From contig WRAA01000020.1 of the NCBI GenBank assembly GCA_009780445.1, positions 1 to 14,976 on the forward strand: a stretch of 14,976 nucleotides of DNA, written 5' to 3'. The notes beneath the pieces were generated by a model that saw nothing but the letters and a program-made list of their open reading frames with translations, was not told where the DNA came from and did not search any database. The DNA comes from Defluviitaleaceae bacterium. GTDB lineage: Bacteria; Bacillota; Clostridia; Lachnospirales; WRAA01. Made by a program: the position numbers and the translations under genes. Of the stretch, positions 6,654 through 11,793 are shown piece after piece; position 1 is the stretch's first letter; the number at the start of each line of letters is the position of its first letter.

Positions 6654-6773
6654 TCATTCTTTCCTGCCGTTGTCTATCGATTCCCTTATCAGGCTTTCGA
6701 GCTTGTCGTATTTTCGTTCTTCGATCAGCGTAAGCATCAATTTTAACAAAAGGTCGAACTCTCTGCTGCTCAT
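6654..6773 (-). CDS. Small 39-aa protein of unknown function inside the S10 operon
   Basis: I do not recognise this product. The ORF starts at ATG 6773, six bases after a near-perfect AGAGGAGG site, and ends in TGA 11 bases before the rplV start; that TGA adjoins the rplV ribosome-binding site. It starts 35 bases after the rpsS stop. The product begins MSSREFDLLLKLMLTLIEE and ends SLIRESIDNGRKE: two probable amphipathic helices, rich in Leu, Glu, Lys and Arg, with no Cys and no Trp. There is no signal peptide and no convincing membrane helix. Codons include AGG twice, CGA, TTA, TTG twice and ATA twice, which look rarer in the flanking ribosomal genes. The canonical rpsS-rplV junction has no gene here. 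The well-placed binding site makes translation likely; function is unknown. Confidence 0.62.
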   Translation of the reverse strand: MSSREFDLLLKLMLTLIEERKYDKLESLIRESIDNGRKE

Positions 6774-6808
6774 TGCAGTCCTCCTCTGTAAAGTCATTTC
6801 ACTATACG

Positions 6809-7090
6809 CTACTTCGAACGGCTCTTCTTTTCGTCCTTGCCGTGGCCGCGGTAGCTGCGGGTCTGGGCGAACTCACCCAGCTTGTGGCCTACCATGTCCT
6901 CTGTGCAGTATATGGGTACGTGCTTGCGGCCGTCATGTACAGCAATGGTGTGGCCGATCATTTCGGGGAAGATTGTAGAGCGGCGGGACCAAGTTTTGAT
7001 AACGTCCTTGGTGTTTGCCTCGTTCTGTTTTTCAACCTTCTTGAGAAGGTGGTCGTCGATAAACGGACCCTTCTTGAGCGATCTGCTCAT
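6809..7090 (-). CDS. rpsS: 30S ribosomal protein S19
   Basis: S19 is a protein of the small-subunit head, forms a complex with S13 and contacts A-site tRNA. The product is 93 aa. It begins MSRSLKKGPFIDDHLLKKVE and contains IKTWSRRSTIFPEMIGHTIA, HDGRKHVPIYCTEDMVGHKL and GEFAQTRSYRGH, all diagnostic. The ATG at 7090 follows AAAGGAGG by six bases; the frame stays open upstream but that part overlaps the preceding small ORF and is not S19-like. It is unusual in being bracketed by two small unknown ORFs. Confidence 0.97.
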   Translation of the reverse strand: MSRSLKKGPFIDDHLLKKVEKQNEANTKDVIKTWSRRSTIFPEMIGHTIAVHDGRKHVPIYCTEDMVGHKLGEFAQTRSYRGHGKDEKKSRSK

Positions 7091-7109
7091 GCGTTTCCTC
7101 CTTTCGGCA

Positions 7110-7328
7110 TTACTCGCGTGCGGTGTCTGTGCGCCGTTGATCTGTTTCGCGGGCAAGCACAGTGCTGTTTACGATCGCGACAGTCTCTTCCGAACACAGA
7201 ACTTCCACTGCATATTCCGCGTCGGCGAGTGTTTCTGCGGTCTTAACTTGGTAGAGTATGGTGCGCAGTATTATTTCGTGTTCCCGGCGCGATATCCAAT
7301 TTGAACTCAGTAAATCCTTAATCCGCAT
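7110..7328 (-). CDS. Small protein of unknown function (72-75 aa) between rplB and rpsS
   Basis: I do not recognise this product. The ORF fills the whole 250-base gap between rplB and rpsS, which are normally almost adjacent. From ATG 7328 it encodes 72 aa; an in-frame GTG at 7337 would give 75. Neither start has a clear ribosome-binding site, so translation may depend on ribosomes finishing L2, whose stop is at 7341. The product begins MRIKDLLSSNWISRREHEII, continues with helix-forming text (LRTILYQVKTAETLADAEYA) and ends in a polar tail (ARETDQRRTDTARE). It has one Cys, no membrane helix and no signal peptide. Codon use (four ATA, plus TTA, AGT and two CGG) differs from rplB. It could be a real accessory protein or a decaying insertion; there are no internal stops. 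Confidence 0.55.
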   Translation of the reverse strand: MRIKDLLSSNWISRREHEIILRTILYQVKTAETLADAEYAVEVLCSEETVAIVNSTVLARETDQRRTDTARE

Positions 7329-7340
7329 AGATGCCACGCA

Positions 7341-8174
7341 TTACTTGCTGCTGCGGCGTCTGACGATATACTTGTCGGAAGCTTTGTGCTTCTTGCGTGT
7401 TTTGTAGCCGAGGGCCGGCTTGCCCCAAGGTGTGGAGGGGGCCGGGCGGCCGATTGGCGCGCGTCCTTCGCCGCCGCCGTGCGGATGGTCGTTCGGGTTC
7501 ATGACGGAACCGCGAACTGTCGGGCGGATGCCCATGAGGCGTTTCTTGCCGGCCTTGCCGATGTTGATCAGCTCGTGGTCGATATTGCCGACCTGGCCGA
7601 CTGTGGCGCGGCAGATAACGGGAACCTGGCGCATCTCGCCGGAGGGCAGGCGCAGTGTGGCTAACTTGCCTTCCTTCGCCATAAGCTGGGCGGAGTTGCC
7701 GGCGGAGCGCACAAGCTGGCCGCCGCGGCCGGGCTTCATCTCGATGTTGTGGATCTGCGTGCCTACGGGAATGTTGATCAGCGGCAGGCAGTTGCCGACT
7801 CTTACTTCGGCCTCCGCGCCGCTCATCAGGGTATCGCCGACCTTCAGGCCGTTTGGCGAGAGGATGTAGCGTTTTTCGCCGTCGGCGTAGAACAGCAGGG
7901 CGATGTTGGCCGTGCGGTTCGGATCGTACTCCACTGCGTTAACCTTGGCCGGCACGCCGTCCTTGTCGCGCTTGAAGTCGATGATTCTGTATTTTTTCTT
8001 CGCGCCGCCGCCGTGGTGGCGAACGGTGATCTTGCCCTGGTTGTTGCGCCCCGAGTGAGTTTTAAGGTGCGTCACAAGGGACTTTTCGGGGGTGCTCTTT
8101 GTCACTTCGGCAAAGTCGGAAACGGTCATTTGCCTTGTGGACGGTGTATAAGGTCTGTAGCGTTTTACACCCAC
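7341..8174 (-). CDS. rplB: 50S ribosomal protein L2
   Basis: L2 is a primary 23S rRNA-binding protein required for subunit joining and peptidyl-transferase activity. The product is 277 aa, the standard length. It starts GVKRYRPYTPSTRQMTVSDF and shows HLKTHSGRNNQGKITVRHHG and the conserved C-terminal DHPHGGGEGRAPIGRP block (around residues 229-244, with His230 and His232). It ends YIVRRRSSK. The start is GTG at 8174, seven bases after AAAGGAG. Downstream, where rpsS would be expected almost at once, there is an extra small ORF. Confidence 0.97.
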   Translation of the reverse strand: MGVKRYRPYTPSTRQMTVSDFAEVTKSTPEKSLVTHLKTHSGRNNQGKITVRHHGGGAKKKYRIIDFKRDKDGVPAKVNAVEYDPNRTANIALLFYADGEKRYILSPNGLKVGDTLMSGAEAEVRVGNCLPLINIPVGTQIHNIEMKPGRGGQLVRSAGNSAQLMAKEGKLATLRLPSGEMRQVPVICRATVGQVGNIDHELINIGKAGKKRLMGIRPTVRGSVMNPNDHPHGGGEGRAPIGRPAPSTPWGKPALGYKTRKKHKASDKYIVRRRSSK

Positions 8175-8209
8175 AGTACCACTCCTTTGCTAGAATTTAC
8201 GTACCGGGA

Positions 8210-8509
8210 TTACATTCCCTGGAACAGCACGATTTCCTTCGAGGCTTCCGTAAGCTTCACAAGAGCCTTCTTGCGCTCTGCGGTGTAGCCGGATGTGCGC
8301 CCGCGGCGTTTGAGCTTGCCCTTCACGTTCATTGTGTTGACGCGCTCCACCTTTACGCCGTCGAACATCTTCTCGATAGCTTGTTTTATCTGGATCTTGG
8401 TTGCGTCCGGGTGTACGTAGAAGGCATACTTTTTGTCCGACATTTCAGACATGGATTTTTCTGTGACAAGAGGTCTGATGATGACGTCGTAGTACTTGAG
8501 ATCGGCCAT
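8210..8509 (-). CDS. rplW: 50S ribosomal protein L23
   Basis: L23 lies at the peptide exit and is the main docking point for trigger factor and SRP. The product is 99 aa. It shows YYDVIIRPLVTEKSMSEMSD and KYAFYVHPDATKIQIKQAIE, then KMFDGVKVERVNTMNVKGK, the family core. The ATG at 8509 overlaps the last base of the rplD stop (TAATG), with GGAGG ten bases before the start and inside rplD, so translation is probably coupled to L4. Confidence 0.96.
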   Translation of the reverse strand: MADLKYYDVIIRPLVTEKSMSEMSDKKYAFYVHPDATKIQIKQAIEKMFDGVKVERVNTMNVKGKLKRRGRTSGYTAERKKALVKLTEASKEIVLFQGM

Positions 8510-9141
8510 TAGCTGTACACCTCCTGCAGTTTGAGCGCCGCGTCCTTTGTGAGGACGATTGTGTCGTATTTTAGGATGTCGTAGACATTGATGTTGTTGA
8601 CCGCGCTGGTCTTGATGGTGGGGATGTTGCGCGCGGAGAGAACTACGTTCCTGCGCACGTCGTCGCCTTCGCCGTCCAGCACAAACATTGCCTTGCCCAG
8701 CTTCAGCGCGTCCACAACCTTCTGCATGGTCTTGGTCTTGACCTCGGCCAGGCGCATTTCGTCCAGCACGATCAGCTTGCTTTCGCTTACGCGGCCGGAA
8801 AGAGCCGATTTCAGCGCGAGACGCTTGACCTTCTTGTTAAGCTTGAAGGAATGGTCGCGTGGCTTGGGCGCGAATATCACACCGCCGCCGCGCCATTGCG
8901 GCGAACGGATGGAGCCTTGCCTTGCGCGCCCCAGACCCTTCTGCCGCCAGGGCTTGCGCCCGCCGCCGCGCACTTCTGCGCGTGTCAGCGCGGACTGCGT
9001 GCCTTGGCGTTGGTTGGCCAGGTACTGCACCACCGCCTGGTGAATCACGTGTTCGTTATACTTCACGCCGAATACCGCGTCGCTAAGCTCCAGGCTTCCG
9101 ACAGATTCGCCGTCCATGTTATAGACTTGAACAGTTGCCAT
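8509..9141 (-). CDS. rplD: 50S ribosomal protein L4
   Basis: L4 is a large-subunit protein whose loop reaches into the exit tunnel; in E. coli it also represses the S10 operon by attenuation and translational control at the rpsJ leader. The product is 210 aa. It shows HQAVVQYLANQRQGTQSALT and the conserved basic loop RGGGRKPWRQKGLGRARQGS, followed by SPQWRGGGVIFAPKPRDHS, then a Rossmann-like half. The ATG at 9141 is preceded by AAAGGAGG. It is a candidate regulator of the leader terminator found upstream of rpsJ, though that link is inference only. Confidence 0.97.
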   Translation of the reverse strand: MATVQVYNMDGESVGSLELSDAVFGVKYNEHVIHQAVVQYLANQRQGTQSALTRAEVRGGGRKPWRQKGLGRARQGSIRSPQWRGGGVIFAPKPRDHSFKLNKKVKRLALKSALSGRVSESKLIVLDEMRLAEVKTKTMQKVVDALKLGKAMFVLDGEGDDVRRNVVLSARNIPTIKTSAVNNINVYDILKYDTIVLTKDAALKLQEVYS

Positions 9142-9169
9142 TGTGTGTGTCCTCCTTTCCCGGAAATAT

Positions 9170-9799
9170 TTATGACTTGACGCTTTCCTTTACGATCAGC
9201 AGCGTGCCCTTGGGGCCGGGAACCGCGCCCTTTATCAGCAGGATATGCTTCTCGGCATCTGCCCGCACAACCTCCAGGTTGGCCACGGTGACCTTCACAT
9301 TGCCCATGTGTCCGGGAAGCTTGCGGCCCTTGCGAACCTTACCGGGGGATGTGCCGGCGCTCATGCCGCCCGCGTGGCGGTGGTACTTGGAGCCGTGGGA
9401 CATGGGGCCGCGGTGGAAGCCGTGGCGTTTGATCGCGCCCTGGAAGCCCTTACCCTTGGACACGCCGGACACGTCCACCTTGTCGCCCACGGCGAAGATG
9501 TCGGCCTTTATCTCGTTGCCCGCCGCGTAGTCGCCCGTGTTTTCAAAGCGGAATTCGCGCAGGTGCTTCTTGGCGTCTACGCCGGCCTTCTTAAAATGGC
9601 CGCCGAGGGGCTTGGTAACGTGCTTTTCTCTGATCTCGCCGAAGCCTACCTGCACGGCTTCATAACCGTCGTTTTCCATCGTCTTGACCTGTGTCACCAC
9701 GTTGGGGGATACGTCCAGCACAGTCACCGGCACCACCGCGCCCTTTTCCGTAAAGACCTGTGTCATGCCGAGTTTCTTGGCGACAATTGCCTTCTTCAA
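9170..9799 (-). CDS. rplC: 50S ribosomal protein L3
   Basis: L3 is one of the first proteins in large-subunit assembly; its loop approaches the peptidyl-transferase centre. The product is 209 aa. It begins KKAIVAKKLGMTQVFTEKG, contains VSKGKGFQGAIKRHGFHRGP and SHGSKYHRHAGGMSAGTSPG, and has the LPGHMGNVKVTVANLEVV block near the end, all diagnostic. The start is TTG at 9799, seven bases after AGGAGG; the frame is open upstream but with no ribosome-binding site and no family match. The 92-base gap from rpsJ is longer than most in the operon and holds an inverted repeat. Confidence 0.96.
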   Translation of the reverse strand: MKKAIVAKKLGMTQVFTEKGAVVPVTVLDVSPNVVTQVKTMENDGYEAVQVGFGEIREKHVTKPLGGHFKKAGVDAKKHLREFRFENTGDYAAGNEIKADIFAVGDKVDVSGVSKGKGFQGAIKRHGFHRGPMSHGSKYHRHAGGMSAGTSPGKVRKGRKLPGHMGNVKVTVANLEVVRADAEKHILLIKGAVPGPKGTLLIVKESVKS

Positions 9800-9854
9800 T
9801 GTTGCACCTCCTAAGTCTACAGCGGATTGCGCGCTTGGCACACAATCATCCTAG

Positions 9855-9881
9855 GCTTATAACCGTTCATGTATTATAAGC
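9855..9881. repeat. Perfect 8-base inverted repeat in the rpsJ-rplC gap
   Basis: GCTTATAA at 9855-9862 and TTATAAGC at 9874-9881 are perfect inverted copies separated by 11 bases. The stem is AT-rich and is not followed by a T-run on the minus strand, so it is not a normal intrinsic terminator. The left arm on the minus strand also contains TATAAT, but no good -35 box lies at the right distance. It could be an RNA hairpin that protects or processes the rpsJ-rplC transcript; that is a guess. Confidence 0.5.
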
Positions 9882-9891
9882 TGATGCTGCG

Positions 9892-10206
9892 TTACTGCAT
9901 GATCTTGAGTGTTATGTCCACGCCGTCCGGCAGATCCAAGCGCGTGAGCGCGTCCACCGTTTTGGGCGTTGGCATCAGGATGTCGATAAGCCGCTTGTGC
10001 GTGCGCATCTCGAACTGCTCGCGCGAGTCCTTGTACTTATGCACGGCACGCAGGATGGTGATGATTTCCTTCTTTGTCGGCAGGGGGATAGGGCCTGAGA
10101 CCTTCGCGCCTGTCTTCTGGGCGGTGTCGATTATCTGCACCACCGATTGGTCAACCAGCTTGTGGTCGTAGGCCTTCAGGTTGATGCGTATTTTCTGTGT
10201 TGCCAT
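9892..10206 (-). CDS. rpsJ: 30S ribosomal protein S10
   Basis: S10 is a small-subunit head protein and also, with NusB, part of the antitermination complex. The product is 104 aa, the usual length. It shows KIRINLKAYDHKLVDQSV, then VSGPIPLPTKKEIITILRAV and the conserved SREQFEMRTHKRLIDIL loop, ending DLPDGVDITLKIMQ. The ATG at 10206 follows AGGAGG by seven bases. It is the first gene of the operon, behind a leader of about 290 bases with a terminator-like hairpin. Confidence 0.97.
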   Translation of the reverse strand: MATQKIRINLKAYDHKLVDQSVVQIIDTAQKTGAKVSGPIPLPTKKEIITILRAVHKYKDSREQFEMRTHKRLIDILMPTPKTVDALTRLDLPDGVDITLKIMQ

Positions 10207-10220
10207 ATTGCGCCTCCTCT

Positions 10221-10250
10221 TTGTACATTGTCGTTTCGTACATTATCGTT
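10221..10250. repeat. Tandem 15-base repeat before the rpsJ ribosome-binding site
   Basis: Copies 10221-10235 (TTGTACATTGTCGTT) and 10236-10250 (TCGTACATTATCGTT) match at 13 of 15 positions on the plus strand and are directly adjacent. On the minus strand each reads ACGAyAATGTAC plus a short tail. The repeat ends a few bases upstream of the AGGAGG site of rpsJ. It may be a repeated protein- or RNA-binding motif, or a simple slippage duplication. Confidence 0.7.
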
Positions 10251-10281
10251 CCGCCGACTGCAAACGGCAAGGTTTGCAATC

Positions 10282-10305
10282 AAAAAGGAACAACCGAGTT
10301 GTTCC
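10282..10305 (-). terminator. Intrinsic terminator hairpin in the rpsJ leader (candidate attenuator)
   Basis: Read on the minus strand, GGAACAAC (10305-10298), a three-base loop TCG and GTTGTTCC (10294-10287) form a perfect 8-bp stem, immediately followed by TTTTT (10286-10282). This is the standard layout of a rho-independent terminator. It lies downstream of the only good promoter and about 75 bases before rpsJ, so it must be read through for the operon to be expressed. That position is what suggests attenuation. Confidence 0.75.
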
Positions 10306-10502
10306 GCAACAGTACGACATATCAGTTACTGCACACGCATCCGGGTGTGTCGCGTTTGGCGACATTCCATGCCGCCGCTACGCACTGCCCGATTGTTTGC
10401 AAAACCACGCCGTCCCGCTTCAAGAACAGGACATAGCTCCGCGGAAATGACCAGTCACACAGACTGCAACCTTCCGTTTCAACGCCTTGTCACAACCATC
10501 GG

Positions 10503-10531
10503 ATTATATCACAGCCGTATGCCGTGCGCAA
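10503..10531 (-). promoter_or_regulatory. Predicted sigma-A promoter of the S10 operon
   Basis: On the minus strand a perfect -10 box TATAAT (10508-10503) is preceded by TG one base away (extended -10). TTGCGC (10531-10526) is at -35 with a 17-base spacer. Transcription would start near 10496 and give a leader of about 290 bases. It lies 88-116 bases downstream of the mazG stop, so the ribosomal operon has its own promoter. Confidence 0.75.
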
Positions 10532-10574
10532 GGGTTTTTGTTGAATTTCGCGGGAATAATGCGCGGAAAACTTC

Positions 10575-10608
10575 ACAAACTTTCATGGCGAATGTGTGAA
10601 ATGTTTGT
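10575..10608 (-). terminator. Stem-loop after mazG, weak terminator candidate
   Basis: ACAAAC-TTTCA (10575-10585) and TGAAATGTTTGT (10597-10608) can pair over 11 base pairs with a single bulge and an 11-base loop. It starts about ten bases after the mazG stop on the minus strand. The stem is AT-rich and followed only by GAAGTTTTCC, not a clean T-run, so terminator activity is uncertain. A competing TTCACA/TGTGAA pairing overlaps it. Confidence 0.35.
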
Positions 10609-10618
10609 CAGTTTAGCA

Positions 10619-11002
10619 CTAGTGCTTCTTCTCGGCCTTCTTGATTTCCTCCCATTGCAGCATAACCTCTTCCGTGCTTAGCCTTGTGCCGTCGCCGAAT
10701 ACGTGGGGGTGGCGGCGGATCATCTTGCGGCTTACGCCGTCCACAACATCGCGGATACTAAACGCCCCGGCCTTTTCGGCGATCTTGGCCATGGTGACGA
10801 TGTGCAGGAGGACGTCGCCAAGTTCTTCGCAGAGGTTTGCTGTGTCGTTTTTGTTGATCGCGTCCACAAGTTCCTGCGCTTCGTCGCGGAAGTGAGGGAT
10901 CAGGCTTGTGAGGGTCTGCTCCTTGTCCCACGGGCAGCCGTTTTCGCCGTGCAGAGCGTCCACCACGCCCAAGAACTTGCCGAAGTCGTGCTTGTCGTCC
11001 AA
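10619..11002 (-). CDS. mazG: MazG family nucleotide pyrophosphohydrolase, single domain
   Basis: MazG-type enzymes hydrolyse nucleoside triphosphates to monophosphates and pyrophosphate, using Mg2+ bound by acidic residues on a helical bundle; they act in house-cleaning and in tuning stress nucleotides. The product is 127 aa. It shows HGENGCPWDKEQTLTSLIPH, then DEAQELVDAI (Asp40, Glu41, Glu44) and EELGDVLLHIV (Glu59, Glu60, Asp63), the metal-binding pair of motifs. The RRHPHVFGD motif follows. E. coli MazG has two such domains in about 263 aa; this is the single-domain form. I choose TTG 11002, eight bases after AAAGGAC; the frame is open to 11272 but that part overlaps the divergent TSUP gene and is not MazG-like. 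Confidence 0.9.
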   Translation of the reverse strand: MDDKHDFGKFLGVVDALHGENGCPWDKEQTLTSLIPHFRDEAQELVDAINKNDTANLCEELGDVLLHIVTMAKIAEKAGAFSIRDVVDGVSRKMIRRHPHVFGDGTRLSTEEVMLQWEEIKKAEKKH

Positions 11003-11077
11003 TGCTATCAGTCCTTTGCTGTATAAAAGTGGGGGTATTGCGGATAGTACGTATACTGATAATTTGGGAGTGATGGA
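11003..11077. promoter_or_regulatory. Divergent intergenic region between mazG and the TSUP pair
   Basis: This 75-base AT-richer gap must hold the start signals for two divergent units. On the minus strand TTATAC (11026-11021) is a possible -10 box for mazG; on the plus strand TATACT (11052-11057) is a possible -10 box for the TSUP genes. Neither has a good -35 box at 16-18 bases, so both calls are weak. GGGAG at 11066-11070 is the ribosome-binding site of the first TSUP gene. Confidence 0.35.
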
Positions 11078-11425
11078 ATGCGCCGCATGTACATGGCCGG
11101 TGTGGCGACGGGCTTTTTGAACGGATTGCTGGGCGCGGGCGGCGGGATGGTGATGCTGTTGTTCCTGAAGCGCGGGACGGATCTGCCGGCGCACAAGGCG
11201 CACGCCACGTCGCTGGCGATTATGCTTCCGCTGTCGGTGTTGAGCGCGTGTGTTTATGCGGGTTCGACGCAAATTTCGTGGCAGACCGCGCTCTGGCTCT
11301 GCCTTGGCGGCATGGCGGGCGGTTTTGCCGGCGCGAGGCTGCTAAAGCGTGTGAAGCCGCGGTATCTCGGCAAGGTGCTGGGCGCGGTGCTGATATTCTC
11401 GGCGGTAAGGATGGTGCTGGGGTGA
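11078..11425 (+). CDS. TSUP family (TauE/SafE, DUF81) half-protein, first of a pair
   Basis: TSUP proteins are membrane carriers linked to export or uptake of sulfite, sulfonates and other organic anions; the substrate here cannot be read. The product is 115 aa with about four membrane segments (roughly residues 6-30, 43-63, 70-89, 97-114). The glycine motif GFLNGLLGAGGGMVMLLFL near the N-terminus is the hallmark of a DUF81 repeat. Usual TSUP proteins are about 250 aa with two such repeats; this gene has one, and the next gene has the other. The ATG at 11078 has GGGAG seven bases upstream. The end overlaps the next start by four bases (GTGA). Confidence 0.85.
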   Translation: MRRMYMAGVATGFLNGLLGAGGGMVMLLFLKRGTDLPAHKAHATSLAIMLPLSVLSACVYAGSTQISWQTALWLCLGGMAGGFAGARLLKRVKPRYLGKVLGAVLIFSAVRMVLG

Positions 11426-11793
11426 CGGACGTGTGGCTGTACCTGGCGATCGGCCTGCTGGCGGGCGCGGTCAGCGGTATGGGGCTTGGCGGCGGCGCGG
11501 TGATGATACCCGCGCTGACCCTGCTTGCCGGCATGGAACAGCAGGCGGCGCAGAGCCTGAACCTGGTCGTGTTCATACCCACTGCGGCGGTGGCCTTGGT
11601 GGTACACGTGCGAAACGGCAGTGTGGAACGCGGCTTCCTCCTGCGCACGATACTGGTGGGGCTGGCCTTCGCCGCGGCCGGTTCCTTCCTTGCCCTGCGC
11701 TTGGACGCGCTGTGGCTTCGGCGGATATTCGGCGTGTTTTTGTTTGCAGTTGGCGTTAGCGAGTTGTTTCGGAAGGAGGAACAGGAAAGCTGA
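11422..11793 (+). CDS. TSUP family (TauE/SafE, DUF81) half-protein, second of a pair
   Basis: The product is 123 aa with about four membrane segments (roughly residues 4-34, 44-63, 71-93, 98-115) and its own glycine motif AVSGMGLGGGAVMIPAL. It ends in a short charged tail (FRKEEQES). The start GTG 11422 overlaps the previous stop (GTGA), so the two proteins are translated from one message, probably by reinitiation, and likely assemble as a heterodimer equal to one full TSUP carrier. The similar size and motif layout of both products fits an unfused state of the two repeats, not a frameshifted single gene; an actual frameshift is not excluded. The last 38 bases overlap the 3' end of the convergent histidine kinase gene. 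Confidence 0.85.
   Translation: MTDVWLYLAIGLLAGAVSGMGLGGGAVMIPALTLLAGMEQQAAQSLNLVVFIPTAAVALVVHVRNGSVERGFLLRTILVGLAFAAAGSFLALRLDALWLRRIFGVFLFAVGVSELFRKEEQES

Larger units (their letters stand above)
10207..10496 (-). promoter_or_regulatory. S10 operon 5' leader, probable attenuation region
   Basis: This non-coding stretch lies between the predicted transcription start (about 10496) and rpsJ. In minus-strand order it holds: a TGTCGC/GCGACA hairpin with a five-base loop (10348-10364), next to a competing CACAC/GTGTG pairing (10332-10349); a strong terminator hairpin with T5 (10282-10305); a TGCAAAC/GTTTGCA hairpin with a six-base loop (10259-10278); and a tandem 15-base repeat just before the ribosome-binding site (10221-10250). 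Attenuation of S10 operons by L4 is established in E. coli. That this leader works that way is inference; I see no clear antiterminator partner by eye and no match I can name to a known leader family. Confidence 0.6.

Noticed and set aside
6202..6978. Plus-strand ORF (258 codons) across rplV, the small ORF and rpsS
   Set aside because: It is an antisense shadow of certain ribosomal genes, with no recognisable domains; its length follows from the biased codon use of the opposite strand.
7091..7156. In-frame extension of rpsS upstream (22 more codons)
   Set aside because: S19 proteins begin at MSRSLKKGPF, which has its own AAAGGAGG site at 7090.
10207..10618. Plus-strand ORFs of 79-150 codons in the intergenic region upstream of rpsJ
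   Set aside because: They are mutually overlapping frames across the promoter and leader, lack ribosome-binding sites and show no protein-like features.
11003..11272. Extension of mazG upstream to 11272 in the same frame
   Set aside because: The added 90 residues are Arg/Gln/His-rich, overlap the divergent TSUP gene, and the MazG family start agrees with TTG 11002 behind AAAGGAC.
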